Positions 1 to 8,884 of a stretch of DNA of 62,641 bases are shown piece after piece. Source of the DNA: Chitinophagaceae bacterium (GTDB taxonomy: Bacteria; Bacteroidota; Bacteroidia; Chitinophagales; Chitinophagaceae); the NCBI GenBank assembly GCA_903642275.1, contig CAHJWK010000010.1:1-62641 (forward strand), given 5' to 3'. Within the stretch, counting starts at the first letter, position 1. Each line of letters starts with the position of its first letter. The position numbers and the translations under genes are program-made. The notes beneath the pieces were generated by a model, which saw nothing but the letters and a program-made list of their open reading frames with translations, did no database searches and was not told where the DNA came from.

Positions 1-2
1 CG

Positions 3-488
3 GGCCTGCGTGAATTACAGGATAAAGATTTGTTGAAAAAAATATTGACTGAACTGCAAAACATCAATCAAACTTATTCAAAACAAAAACCGTTGTTGTT
101 GAAGATTGCGCCTGATTTAAATCAATCTCAGTTAGATGATATCATCAATATCGCAGCAGAAGTTAAGCTTGATGGCATTGTAGCAACCAACACAACCATT
201 ACACGTAATAATCTTACAACATCCAAAATTGAAATAGAAAAAATTGGTGCAGGTGGTTTAAGCGGAAGGCCTCTACAAAAACAATCATCAGAAATTTTAA
301 AGTATATCATTCAACAATCAAACAATAAAATTCCGGTTATTGCAAGCGGCGGAATTTTTAATGCTAATGATGCTATTGAAAAACTTGATGCTGGTGCTTC
401 ATTAATTCAAATATGGACAGGCTTTATTTATGAAGGCCCATCCATCATAAATAAAATAAATAAAGCACTTGCAATTAAGCAGGATTAA
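3..488 (+). CDS. pyrD: Dihydroorotate dehydrogenase (quinone), C-terminal part, truncated by window edge
   Basis: This enzyme oxidises dihydroorotate to orotate in pyrimidine synthesis, using FMN and quinone at the inner membrane. The reading frame is open to the left edge (it begins GLRELQDKDLL), so only about the last 160 residues are present. Family motifs seen are KIAPDL, GIVATNTT (substrate and FMN contacts), GGLSGRPL, and the FMN-phosphate region IASGGIFNANDAIEKL followed by ASLIQIWTGFIYEGP, all typical of class 2 PyrD. No start can be assigned. The gene converges on the pseudouridine synthase on the other strand, with 14 bp of overlap at the 3' ends. The identification is firm; the class 2 assignment rests on the C-terminal motif style. 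Confidence 0.93.
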   Translation, partial: GLRELQDKDLLKKILTELQNINQTYSKQKPLLLKIAPDLNQSQLDDIINIAAEVKLDGIVATNTTITRNNLTTSKIEIEKIGAGGLSGRPLQKQSSEILKYIIQQSNNKIPVIASGGIFNANDAIEKLDAGASLIQIWTGFIYEGPSIINKINKALAIKQD

Positions 489-1188
489 TTTTCCTTAGTT
501 GTTGTAACAATGCTTTCAAATCTTTTGGTAATGGTGCTTCAAAAAAATATTCTTTGTTATTTAAACTAAATTTTAGCGATGCTGAGTGCAATGCAAGCCT
601 TTGTAGTATCGGATTTTCGGCCTCATCTTTTTTACTAAGATTGTACTTTCTTTTCAGAGAAGAAAGATAAACAGGTTTGCCATCTCCATATAGTTCATCA
701 CACACAATGCTGTTGCCAATGTATTGTGCATGAATGCGTATTTGATGCGTTCTGCCTGTATAAATTTTGAATTGAACCCAGCTGAATCTTTTAAAATTTT
801 CAAACACATTATATTCCGTAAGTGAAGGTTTGCCTTTTGCAGAAATAACCATTTTATTATTACCGGAAGGATGCTGCATAATAGCTGCTTCGATCTTTTC
901 ATGTGCCGGAAAAGGTGTGCCCTGAACTAAACCATTATAAATTTTTTCAGTTCCATGCGTTTCAAAAAGCTGTGAAAGTTGTTTATGCGTGTTCTCATCT
1001 TTTGCAAAAACAATTACACCACTTGTTCCTTTATCCAAGCGATGAACCGTAAAAATTTCTTTGTAATTACTTTGAAGAATCTGCTTTGAAGAAATTTCCT
1101 TTCCTTCCCTGTCAGGAATACTTAGCAAGCCGGAAGGTTTATTGATTGCAATTAGAAAATCATCTTCATAAATTATATCAGGCTTCAT
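475..1188 (-). CDS. RluA-family RNA pseudouridine synthase
   Basis: The 237-residue protein isomerises uridine to pseudouridine in rRNA or tRNA. The catalytic motif HRLDKGTSG, containing the conserved Asp, lies at about residues 49-57, followed by VIVFAKD and the later RTHQIRIHAQYIG motif of the RluA family. It has no N-terminal S4 domain and is therefore a short, catalytic-domain-only member; the substrate site cannot be told from sequence. Its ATG overlaps the stop of the upstream S4-type synthase by 4 bp, so the two are probably translationally coupled in one operon. Confidence 0.9.
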   Translation of the reverse strand: MKPDIIYEDDFLIAINKPSGLLSIPDREGKEISSKQILQSNYKEIFTVHRLDKGTSGVIVFAKDENTHKQLSQLFETHGTEKIYNGLVQGTPFPAHEKIEAAIMQHPSGNNKMVISAKGKPSLTEYNVFENFKRFSWVQFKIYTGRTHQIRIHAQYIGNSIVCDELYGDGKPVYLSSLKRKYNLSKKDEAENPILQRLALHSASLKFSLNNKEYFFEAPLPKDLKALLQQLRKINPA

Positions 1189-2240
1189 GATAAATCCTGT
1201 TTATCCTTTAATCTTTTTAATTCTGGTTCAGACACTTTCTTTACAAAACTTTGATTCATATACTTAAGCAGGCGCACTTCTTTATCATTCAAAAAACGCC
1301 ATTTGCCACGCTCAACATTTTTCTTAGTAAGGTTAGCAAATAAAACGCGGTCAAGGTTTTTTACATCATAACCTAAATGTTCAAATATGCGTCGTACAAT
1401 TCTATTGCGCCCGCTGTGTATTTCAATACCAATTACAGATCTGTCTTTCACATCAGGATAGCCAATTGTATCTGCGGTAATAAAACCATCTTCAAGCGTA
1501 AGTCCGTTTATAATTGCATCCATATCTTTTTTAGTTAAAGGCTTATCAAGCTTCGCTTCATAAATTTTTTTTACTTCAAATGATGGATGCGTAAGTTTTT
1601 GTGTAAGCTCACCATCATTGGTAAGTAATAAAACGCCTGTGGTATTTCTGTCAAGCCTTCCAACCGGGTAAACGCGTTCATCAGTTGCAGCCTGAATTAA
1701 TTCAAAAACTGTTTTGCGACCATGTGTATCTTTTGCTGTAGTTATATAATCTTTTGACTTGTTCAATAAAATGTAAACAAGATTTTGTTGTGTGTGCAGT
1801 TGCTTATTATTAAAAATAATTTTGTCAGTTGATGAAACTTTAAAACCTGGCTCATAAACAAAATCATTATTCACTTTTATTTTGCCCTGCTTAATTAGTT
1901 CAGCAGCTTCTCTTCTTGAACAAATACCTGCATGCGCAACAAATTTATTCAAAGGCATTTCACCTTCCGGTTTTGCATTTCCTGTTTCTGGTTTTTTGTT
2001 AGGTGCTAAATATTTTGTTTGCTGAGTGTTGAGTTTTAAACGTTGAGTTGAATAATCTTTAATATTTGATTTGCTGTTTACTGTTTCTTTATTTGTATTT
2101 TGTGCTTCGTGCTTCGTATTTCGTTCTTCATATTTTTTATTTCGTTCCGCTTTCCATTTTCGCTTCTCTTGTCTAATTGCCTCTTTCTTTTTAGAGCCTT
2201 TTTCTTTGTTAATGAATTTATCAAACGTGTGCTGTTTCAT
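1185..2240 (-). CDS. RsuA/RluB-family pseudouridine synthase with S4 domain
   Basis: This is an rRNA pseudouridine synthase of the RsuA/RluB/RluE/RluF group. An S4 RNA-binding domain (LNKFVAHAGICSRREAAEL) is followed by the catalytic motif VGRLDRNTTGVLLLTNDGEL and the C-terminal GRNRIVRRIFEHLGYDV. The first about 100 residues are a very charged Lys/Glu/Asn/Thr-rich tail, which is common in Bacteroidota members of this family. I chose the ATG at 2240 (MKQHTFDKFINKEKGSKKK) because that opening resembles other members. An in-frame ATG at 2294 would add 18 residues of unconvincing sequence. It is first in a two-gene operon with the RluA-type enzyme. Confidence 0.88.
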   Translation of the reverse strand: MKQHTFDKFINKEKGSKKKEAIRQEKRKWKAERNKKYEERNTKHEAQNTNKETVNSKSNIKDYSTQRLKLNTQQTKYLAPNKKPETGNAKPEGEMPLNKFVAHAGICSRREAAELIKQGKIKVNNDFVYEPGFKVSSTDKIIFNNKQLHTQQNLVYILLNKSKDYITTAKDTHGRKTVFELIQAATDERVYPVGRLDRNTTGVLLLTNDGELTQKLTHPSFEVKKIYEAKLDKPLTKKDMDAIINGLTLEDGFITADTIGYPDVKDRSVIGIEIHSGRNRIVRRIFEHLGYDVKNLDRVLFANLTKKNVERGKWRFLNDKEVRLLKYMNQSFVKKVSEPELKRLKDKQDLS

Positions 2241-2333
2241 GTGTCTAAGTTGAGCAATGCGAAACTCGTAATAAATCATCTGATGTAAAATCAAATGATT
2301 AGCTTGTATAGATATTAATCGATAAAAATTAGT

Positions 2334-3857
2334 CTATCGTTTTTCAAAATCAGAAGCATTGGGTAAAATATCTCCTGCTCCTCTAAGCTTACTGTTGTTC
2401 CTGCTGTAACTAAAATAAATTAATAGCCCAACAACCATCCATATTAGAGCAACTACCTGTGTGGTTGTATCTAAAGAAATAATCATTGCGGCACAAACTA
2501 ATATTCCAAGTATCGGTACTAATGGAACCAATGGTGTTTTAAAAGGCCTTACACGGTTCGGATCAGTTTTACGCATGATCATTACACCAATACAAACAAG
2601 TACAAATGCTAACAACGTTCCTATACTTGTAAGTGAGCCTGTAATATCACCTGGAATTAATGTTGCGAATGCACCAACAAAAATGAATAATAAAATATTG
2701 GATTTGTATGGTGTTCTGAATTTTGGATGTACTTCTGAAAATACTTTAGGTAACAAGCCATCGGTAGCCATAGAAAAAAATACACGGCTTTGTCCCATCA
2801 GCATAACTAATATTACTGATGAAAAACCTGCAAGAATTGCAATCGTAACAAGCTTGGCAAGCCACTCATAACCTGCCATATAATGTTCAATTGCATAGGT
2901 TACTGAGGCTTCTTTACCTGCACTTACAAAATCTGTGAATGGTGCAACACCCGTTAATACCCATGAAAAAAGCACATAAAGTATTGTGCATATCAGCAAC
3001 GAAAACAATATACCAATTGGCATATCTTTTTTTGGATTTTTTGCCTCCTGCGCTGCGGTGCTTACCGCATCAAAACCAATAAATGCAAAGAACACAACCG
3101 CCGCACCACGCAATACGCCACCCCATCCATGATTAAAAAAATCTTTGTAGCTATAAGGCTTGCCATCAGGTTGCATAGCATTAGGCTGGTTTGCAGGTAT
3201 GAGATATGGATGATGATTTGCAGGATTTATGAAATGCCATCCTATTGCAATAAAAACAAGTACAATCGCAACTTTAATAAAAACAATAACTGCATTAACG
3301 GTTGCTGATTCCTGCGTGCCTTTTATCAGCAATAAAGAAATTAAAAAAAGAATAAGTAGTGAAGGTGCATTAAGATACCCATGATGCAAAGTGCCATTTA
3401 CCAATGCTGATTGAAACGGTGAGTGACACCATTCATAAGGTATTCGCCCGCCGACAAGTTTGTTTAAAAATTCACTCCATGCAATAGATACCGTAGCGGC
3501 GCCTAAAGCATATTCAAGTATCAATGCCCAGCCGATTATCCATGCAACTATTTCGCCCATGGTTGTGTAGGCATAAGTATAAGCACTGCCTGCAATGGGA
3601 ATCATCGAAGCAAATTCTGCATAACATAAACCCGCAAATGCACAACCTATGGCGGCAATTAAAAAAGATATAGTTACTGCCGGTCCGGCGCTTCCGCCTG
3701 CCGCTGCAGCTGTTCTTACAAATAATCCCGCACCAATTATAGCGCCTATGCCTAAGGCAACAAGGCTGCCAACACCAAGCGTACGCTTTAAACTCTTCTC
3801 AGAATCTGCTGCCTGTGCTAATAATACATCAAGTGATTTTGTGCGGAATAGACTCAT
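2334..3857 (-). CDS. APC-superfamily amino acid permease (cationic amino acid transporter type)
   Basis: This 507-residue inner-membrane transporter has about 12 hydrophobic segments. The N-terminal LGVGSLVALGIGAIIGAGLF is the hallmark TM1 unwound glycine region of the APC superfamily. FAGLCYAEFASMIPIAGSAY (TM2-3) and FFAFIGFDAVSTAAQEAKNP (TM6) match the CAT/YfnA branch, which imports amino acids, often cationic ones. The substrate cannot be fixed from sequence. The gene is apparently monocistronic and divergent from the DctA-like symporter, with about 120 bp between the starts. Confidence 0.88.
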   Translation of the reverse strand: MSLFRTKSLDVLLAQAADSEKSLKRTLGVGSLVALGIGAIIGAGLFVRTAAAAGGSAGPAVTISFLIAAIGCAFAGLCYAEFASMIPIAGSAYTYAYTTMGEIVAWIIGWALILEYALGAATVSIAWSEFLNKLVGGRIPYEWCHSPFQSALVNGTLHHGYLNAPSLLILFLISLLLIKGTQESATVNAVIVFIKVAIVLVFIAIGWHFINPANHHPYLIPANQPNAMQPDGKPYSYKDFFNHGWGGVLRGAAVVFFAFIGFDAVSTAAQEAKNPKKDMPIGILFSLLICTILYVLFSWVLTGVAPFTDFVSAGKEASVTYAIEHYMAGYEWLAKLVTIAILAGFSSVILVMLMGQSRVFFSMATDGLLPKVFSEVHPKFRTPYKSNILLFIFVGAFATLIPGDITGSLTSIGTLLAFVLVCIGVMIMRKTDPNRVRPFKTPLVPLVPILGILVCAAMIISLDTTTQVVALIWMVVGLLIYFSYSRNNSKLRGAGDILPNASDFEKR

Positions 3858-3978
3858 AAGGTTTTTATTATGCGGAAAAATAACGATTTATTTTTTTCAG
3901 CAGTCAAATCTTTTATTAATGATTCATGTGCTTATTGATTGATTTGTTTAACCTTATATTGCAAATCAATTTTCATTG

Positions 3979-5211
3979 ATGAGGAAACGCAATAATCTTA
4001 CGCTCTATATTTTTATTGCAATGATACTTGGTGCTGTTGTTGGGTACATCGTTTATTCAAATTATCCGGTTAACACACGCAACAGTTTTTCATCAAGCAT
4101 AAAACTGCTTTCTACTATTTTTTTAAGACTGGTGCAGATGATTATTGCGCCGCTGGTGTTTTCTACGCTGGTTGTTGGTATTGCAAAATTGGGCAATATA
4201 AAAAAGGTTGGCAGGGTAGGTGGCAAAGCAATGCTTTGGTTTATTTCTGCTTCGCTAATGAGTTTGCTGCTGGGCATGTTGCTGGTGAATATTTTTCAAC
4301 CCGGTGCTGCAATTAATTTAAGTAATGCTGATGCAGGCGGAGTAAAAGATCTTATTGGCAAAACACAGCAATTCAGTTTACAGAATTTTGTGGAACATGT
4401 ATTTCCTATAAGTGTAATAGATGCGATGGCTCAGAATCAAATTTTACAAATCGTTATCTTCTCAATATTGTTTGGTATCGCGACTGCTGCAATTGGTGAA
4501 AAAGGCGCAATAATTATTAAAGCCTTTGATGCAGTTGCACATGTTGTTTTAAAGATGGTTGGTTATGTAATGATGGTTGCACCGCTTGGAGTATTCGGTG
4601 CAATTGCAGGTGTAATGGCAACAGAAGGGCCGAAGATTTTTTTATTCTATGCGCATTATTTTTTGTACTTCGTTATTGGTATTCTATTGTTATGGATTTT
4701 GTTGTTGATAGTTGGATTCATCGTTTTAAATAAACGCCTGCCTAATCTTTTAAAGCACATCATTCAGCCTTTAATAATTGCATTCAGCACCACGAGCAGC
4801 GAAGCAGTATTTCCCAAGCTGACAGAAGAATTAAAGAGATTTGGCTGCGATGAAAAGATTGTATCATTTGTGTTGCCATTAGGTTATTCGTTTAATCTCG
4901 ACGGCAGCATGATGTACATGACTTTTGCCAGCGTAGCGATAGCCCAGGCTTATCATATTCATCTTGATTATGGCACACAACTTACAATGTTGCTTGTATT
5001 AATGCTTACGAGTAAAGGTGTAGCCGGTGTACCGAGAGCTGCACTTGTTGTGGTTACTGCAACCTGTGCAATGTTTAAGTTGCCCGTAGAAGGCGTTGCA
5101 TTGATTTTACCAATTGACCACTTTTGTGATATGTTTCGTGCATCAACCAATGTATTAGGCAATGCAATGGCAACCGGTGCTGTAAGCAAATGGGAAAAAG
5201 CTTTGAATTAA
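3979..5211 (+). CDS. Dicarboxylate/amino acid:cation symporter, DctA-like
   Basis: This sodium- or proton-coupled symporter of the DAACS (SLC1-like) family has about 410 residues. Hairpin 1 reads STTSSEAVFPK and TM7 reads PLGYSFNLDGSMMYMTFA. The TM8 substrate region is FRASTNVLGNAMAT, where glutamate transporters have RT..N...D. The SSE, GYSFNLDG and R..TN..GN features match C4-dicarboxylate carriers (DctA) better than glutamate carriers, so succinate, fumarate or malate uptake is inferred. I chose ATG 3979; a TTG directly before it is also in frame. Confidence 0.88.
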   Translation: MRKRNNLTLYIFIAMILGAVVGYIVYSNYPVNTRNSFSSSIKLLSTIFLRLVQMIIAPLVFSTLVVGIAKLGNIKKVGRVGGKAMLWFISASLMSLLLGMLLVNIFQPGAAINLSNADAGGVKDLIGKTQQFSLQNFVEHVFPISVIDAMAQNQILQIVIFSILFGIATAAIGEKGAIIIKAFDAVAHVVLKMVGYVMMVAPLGVFGAIAGVMATEGPKIFLFYAHYFLYFVIGILLLWILLLIVGFIVLNKRLPNLLKHIIQPLIIAFSTTSSEAVFPKLTEELKRFGCDEKIVSFVLPLGYSFNLDGSMMYMTFASVAIAQAYHIHLDYGTQLTMLLVLMLTSKGVAGVPRAALVVVTATCAMFKLPVEGVALILPIDHFCDMFRASTNVLGNAMATGAVSKWEKALN

Positions 5212-5224
5212 TTAAATTTGAAAA

Positions 5225-5914
5225 ATGATACACCTGCTTGATAATTTTCAATGGCATGACATTTTCAACCCTCAATTTTATATTGAGTTTGGAGGTTTAT
5301 GGTTATTGCTGTTTATCATATTTGCCGAAACTGGTTTGTTTGCAGGCTTTTTTTTACCAGGTGACAGCTTGTTATTTATTGCTGGTATTTACAGCCGTGA
5401 TTTAGCATCAAGCGTAATACCTTTTACAAATGAGTTTATAGATTTGATTTTTTTATGGATAATAATTTCACTGGCCGGCGTGCTTGGAAACTTTGCTGGC
5501 TACTGGTTTGGAAAAAAAAGCGGACCGTTTTTATATGAACGCAAAGACACATTTTTCTTCAAAAAAAAATATCTTATACGTGCTACCGATTTCTATAAGC
5601 AATATGGCGGATGGGCAATTGTGGCTGCACGCTTTGTGCCCCTCATCAGAACCTTTGCGCCAATAGTTGCCGGCGTAGTAAATATGGATAAAAAGAAGTT
5701 TATATACTTTAATATCATCGGCTGTGTTGCCTGGGTTTTTACTATGTTATTTGCCGGTCATTTTTTATATAAATGGGTATTGAATAATTTTAATGTTGAC
5801 CTTAAAAAACATCTTGAAATAATTGTAATATTGATTGTGGTTGTTACTACAGTTCCGATCATTTATAAATTCTTTTTTGCCAAAGACAAAACCAAACCAC
5901 GAAATATTGTATGA
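5225..5914 (+). CDS. DedA/VTT-domain inner-membrane protein
   Basis: This 229-residue protein belongs to the DedA (SNARE-associated/VTT) family. Family members are proposed to scramble or flip polyprenyl-phosphate or phospholipids and support envelope homeostasis. Diagnostic segments are FAETGLFAGFFLPGDSLLF near the N-terminus and the re-entrant motif VAARFVPLIRTFAPIVAGV near residue 140. Five to six membrane segments are visible. It starts 13 bp after the symporter, and its stop overlaps the ATG of the following MFS gene by 4 bp, suggesting a three-gene transport operon. Confidence 0.9.
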   Translation: MIHLLDNFQWHDIFNPQFYIEFGGLWLLLFIIFAETGLFAGFFLPGDSLLFIAGIYSRDLASSVIPFTNEFIDLIFLWIIISLAGVLGNFAGYWFGKKSGPFLYERKDTFFFKKKYLIRATDFYKQYGGWAIVAARFVPLIRTFAPIVAGVVNMDKKKFIYFNIIGCVAWVFTMLFAGHFLYKWVLNNFNVDLKKHLEIIVILIVVVTTVPIIYKFFFAKDKTKPRNIV

Positions 5915-7155
5915 CGGATAACAGGCAACAATCTGTTTTTAGCCTTGCTGTATTAGTGGCAGCATTAGGTTATTTTGTTGATATATACGACCTGCTTTTA
6001 TTCACCATAGTAAAAAAGCCAAGCATGCTTGCCATTGGCTCAATTGATGCTACCATGCTTGCGGACAGTACAAAAGTTATTAACTGGCAAATGGCAGGCT
6101 TGCTTATTGGTGGGATTATCTGGGGTGTGCTTGGTGATAAAAAAGGCAGGCTTTCTGTTTTGTTTGGCTCAATTATATTGTATTCTATTGCCAATTTTAT
6201 AACGGCATATATTACTACAGTCAATCATTATGCGGCAGCCAGGTTTGTTGCAGGTTTAGGGTTAGCAGGAGAACTTGGTGCAGGCATAACATTAGTAAGC
6301 GAATTACTTCCTAAAGAAAAAAGAGGTATTGGTACTTCAATGGTAGCAGGCATTGGTTTGGCAGGTGCAGTGGCTGCTTACTTTACATTCCAGTTAACGC
6401 ACGACTGGCGTTTATGTTATAAGATTGGCGGCGTGTTAGGTATATTGTTATTGTTCCTTCGCATTAAAGTTGCTGAATCAGGCATGTTTAAAACAGTGCA
6501 GCAAACAAATGTTTCAAAAGGAAATTTCTTTATGCTGTTTAATAATGGCAAACGATTTAAAAAATATCTTGTTTCAATTTTAATTGGATTACCAACATGG
6601 TTTTGTGTGGGTATTCTTATAAACCAAAGTGACCGTTTTGGCAAAGCAATGTATGGCACTACAACACTTGATTCAGGCCGTTCTATTATGTTTTCTTATG
6701 TTGGCGTTTCTATCGGTGGCTTGCTTATCGGTTTTGTAAGCCAGTATTTTCAAAGCCGTAAAAAAGCGCTGTTGCTGTTTTATGTTTTTACTATCACAAG
6801 CATGGTTTTATATTTCAGCAGTATCAATAATAATAACACGTTCATGTATTTTATTTGCGGTGCGCTTGGTTTCTCAACCGGCTTTTGGGCTTTGTTTGTA
6901 ACGATGGGCGCAGAACAATTTGGTACCAATTTAAGAGCAACCGCTGCTACCACAATACCAAATATGGTGCGTGGCGCTTTGCCTTTAATTAATATGATGT
7001 TTCTTGATCTTTTTCAGAAAACCTGGAGCTGGAATTTAATAAAGAGCGGTATTGTTTCGGGCATTGTTGTAATGCTTGTTACGTTAACTGCATTTTATTT
7101 TATAGATGAAACCTATCACAAAAACCTTGATTATATTGAAGGTGCCATTGTATAA
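5911..7155 (+). CDS. MFS transporter
   Basis: This 414-residue permease of the major facilitator superfamily has 12 predicted membrane helices. The loop 2-3 signature is GVLGDKKGRLSVLFGSI and the TM4-5 region is RFVAGLGLAGELGAGITLVS, which resembles the metabolite:H+ symporter branch. The substrate is unknown. Translation is likely coupled to the DedA gene through the ATGA overlap. The secreted hydrolase gene follows after 14 bp, so it may be in the same transcript. Confidence 0.87.
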   Translation: MTDNRQQSVFSLAVLVAALGYFVDIYDLLLFTIVKKPSMLAIGSIDATMLADSTKVINWQMAGLLIGGIIWGVLGDKKGRLSVLFGSIILYSIANFITAYITTVNHYAAARFVAGLGLAGELGAGITLVSELLPKEKRGIGTSMVAGIGLAGAVAAYFTFQLTHDWRLCYKIGGVLGILLLFLRIKVAESGMFKTVQQTNVSKGNFFMLFNNGKRFKKYLVSILIGLPTWFCVGILINQSDRFGKAMYGTTTLDSGRSIMFSYVGVSIGGLLIGFVSQYFQSRKKALLLFYVFTITSMVLYFSSINNNNTFMYFICGALGFSTGFWALFVTMGAEQFGTNLRATAATTIPNMVRGALPLINMMFLDLFQKTWSWNLIKSGIVSGIVVMLVTLTAFYFIDETYHKNLDYIEGAIV

Positions 7156-7169
7156 ATATAACCGACAAT

Positions 7170-8459
7170 ATGCGCATACTATTAAGCTTATTTTTTTTAT
7201 CATTTGCTCATCTTGTATATACGCAACCAAAAACAGATGCGTTATTGCAAAACATTTTATCAACTAACAAAGACACCATCTTTCAAAAAGTTTTAGATAA
7301 TCCAAATTATTACAGGCTTCAAATAATTTATACGCAGGTCAATCGGGATAAATACAACAAGCCTTCTTTTAAGAATTATTATTTCAATGTTGATTCACTG
7401 TTGTACTTCAACCCAGCATCAACAGTTAAACTGCCACTGGCAGCATTGTCACTTGAAAAATTGAATGAGCAATATATTAAAGGTGTAAATAAGTTTACAT
7501 CAATGCAATTCGACAGCGCTTATCACCATCAAAAAAAAGAATTGTACGACAGCAGCGCAGAAAACTATTTACCATCTATTGCCAATTTTATAAAGAAGGC
7601 TTTTTTAATAAGTGATAATGATGCTTATAACAGGATGTATGAGTTTATTGGGCCGCAAACCATAAATGAAAACCTGCATAACAAAGGATATAAAAACATC
7701 CGCATTACAAGGCAGTTTATGAGTTTTAATGAAGATGAAAACCGGCATACTAACCCAGTTCGTTTTATTGATAGCAGCGGAAAGCTTGTTTATAACCAAC
7801 CCATGCAATTCAATCCTGATTCATTTTATTTTGCGCACATTATAAAAATTGGTAAAGCGCATTATAATAATAACGACAGCTTAATAAATGAACCGATAGA
7901 TTTTACGAAAGCCAATTATGTTCCACTGGAAAATTATCAAAAGATACTTCAATCAATATTATTTCCATCATCAGTTAAATCACGTCAACGCTTTAACCTG
8001 ACAAAAGATGATTACGATTTTCTCCATCAATATCTCTCACAATATCCTTCTGAAACAAATTATCCTAAATACGATACGGCTCAATATTATGATAGTTATG
8101 TAAAGTTTTATTTTCAAAACAATACGCATAAAATGCCTGCTTATGTAAGAGTATTTAATAAAGTAGGTTGGGCTTACGGCTTTGATACAGATATTTCTTA
8201 TGTGGCAGATTTTAAAAACAAAATTGAATTCATGCTTGCCGCAACCGTTTATGTAAACAGTGATGCGATTTTAAACGATGACAAATATGATTATGAAACT
8301 GTTGGTAATCCTTTTATGTACCAGCTTGGACAAATTATTTATAATTATGAATTAAACCGCTACAGGCAGTATAGACCTGATTTAAGCAATTTTGAAATTA
8401 ACTATGAACATCGTGACCCAAACAATACAAGACCGGCAATTAAAGATGCGGATAATTGA
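7170..8459 (+). CDS. Secreted serine hydrolase, class A beta-lactamase-like fold
   Basis: The 429-residue protein begins with a signal peptide (MRILLSLFFLSFAHLVYTQ). It carries an active-site STVK motif, with Ser84 and Lys87, inside FNPASTVKLPLAALSLEKL. An SDN-like element (SDNDAYN) lies at residues 148-150, matching the second beta-lactamase/DD-peptidase motif. A possible third element is KVGWAYGFDTDISYV, with no canonical KTG. It is longer than true class A beta-lactamases (about 290), and the lack of KTG argues against an antibiotic-resistance enzyme. A cell-wall or other periplasmic hydrolase role is more likely, by inference. Confidence 0.78.
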   Translation: MRILLSLFFLSFAHLVYTQPKTDALLQNILSTNKDTIFQKVLDNPNYYRLQIIYTQVNRDKYNKPSFKNYYFNVDSLLYFNPASTVKLPLAALSLEKLNEQYIKGVNKFTSMQFDSAYHHQKKELYDSSAENYLPSIANFIKKAFLISDNDAYNRMYEFIGPQTINENLHNKGYKNIRITRQFMSFNEDENRHTNPVRFIDSSGKLVYNQPMQFNPDSFYFAHIIKIGKAHYNNNDSLINEPIDFTKANYVPLENYQKILQSILFPSSVKSRQRFNLTKDDYDFLHQYLSQYPSETNYPKYDTAQYYDSYVKFYFQNNTHKMPAYVRVFNKVGWAYGFDTDISYVADFKNKIEFMLAATVYVNSDAILNDDKYDYETVGNPFMYQLGQIIYNYELNRYRQYRPDLSNFEINYEHRDPNNTRPAIKDADN

Positions 8460-8884
8460 TTAATAACTCGAAATTGTTGAATCATCATGCTTACTTAAAT
8501 TTTATCAAACATCTCTTCAACATCTATTAGAATTTAAATCTCGTTAAGCCTTCAGGCAAATTCATTTTATATGATAATCAAAAAATATAAAATAAATAAT
8601 TCATGTGATATAAAATTATCCTTAAAGAACTAATAAACATTATAAGCTTATTAAGTTTATAGTTTTGATTAAAATGGCTATAATTTGTTGCCCTATATTT
8701 TTGATTTTAAAATAAAATTCATTTATAGTTATTCTGACAAGTTATAAATTACATAAGTTTTTTTAGAAAAATATGAAACTAAACATCCAACTTGCGTCTT
8801 GTTAACGTAGCTTGATTTAAACCCGAAAAAATCTGCAACATTTTTTAATACATACAATTTATTTATTCACAATCAAAAAAAATC
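8460..8884. other. Intergenic region, AT-rich, no gene seen
   Basis: These 425 bp hold no open frame or strong hairpin that I would defend. One exact Bacteroidota-type -7 element, TAgtTTTG, lies at 8660-8667, without a clear -33 partner and about 220 bp before the next start. TTAACGTAGCTTGA at 8802-8815 recurs in nearly the same form at 20855-20868. The region presumably carries the promoter of the DUF4331 pair. Confidence 0.5.

Noticed and set aside
7170-8459. Acquired beta-lactamase resistance gene
   Set aside because: It has SxxK and SDN motifs but no KTG, is much longer than class A enzymes, and sits among housekeeping transporters without mobile elements.
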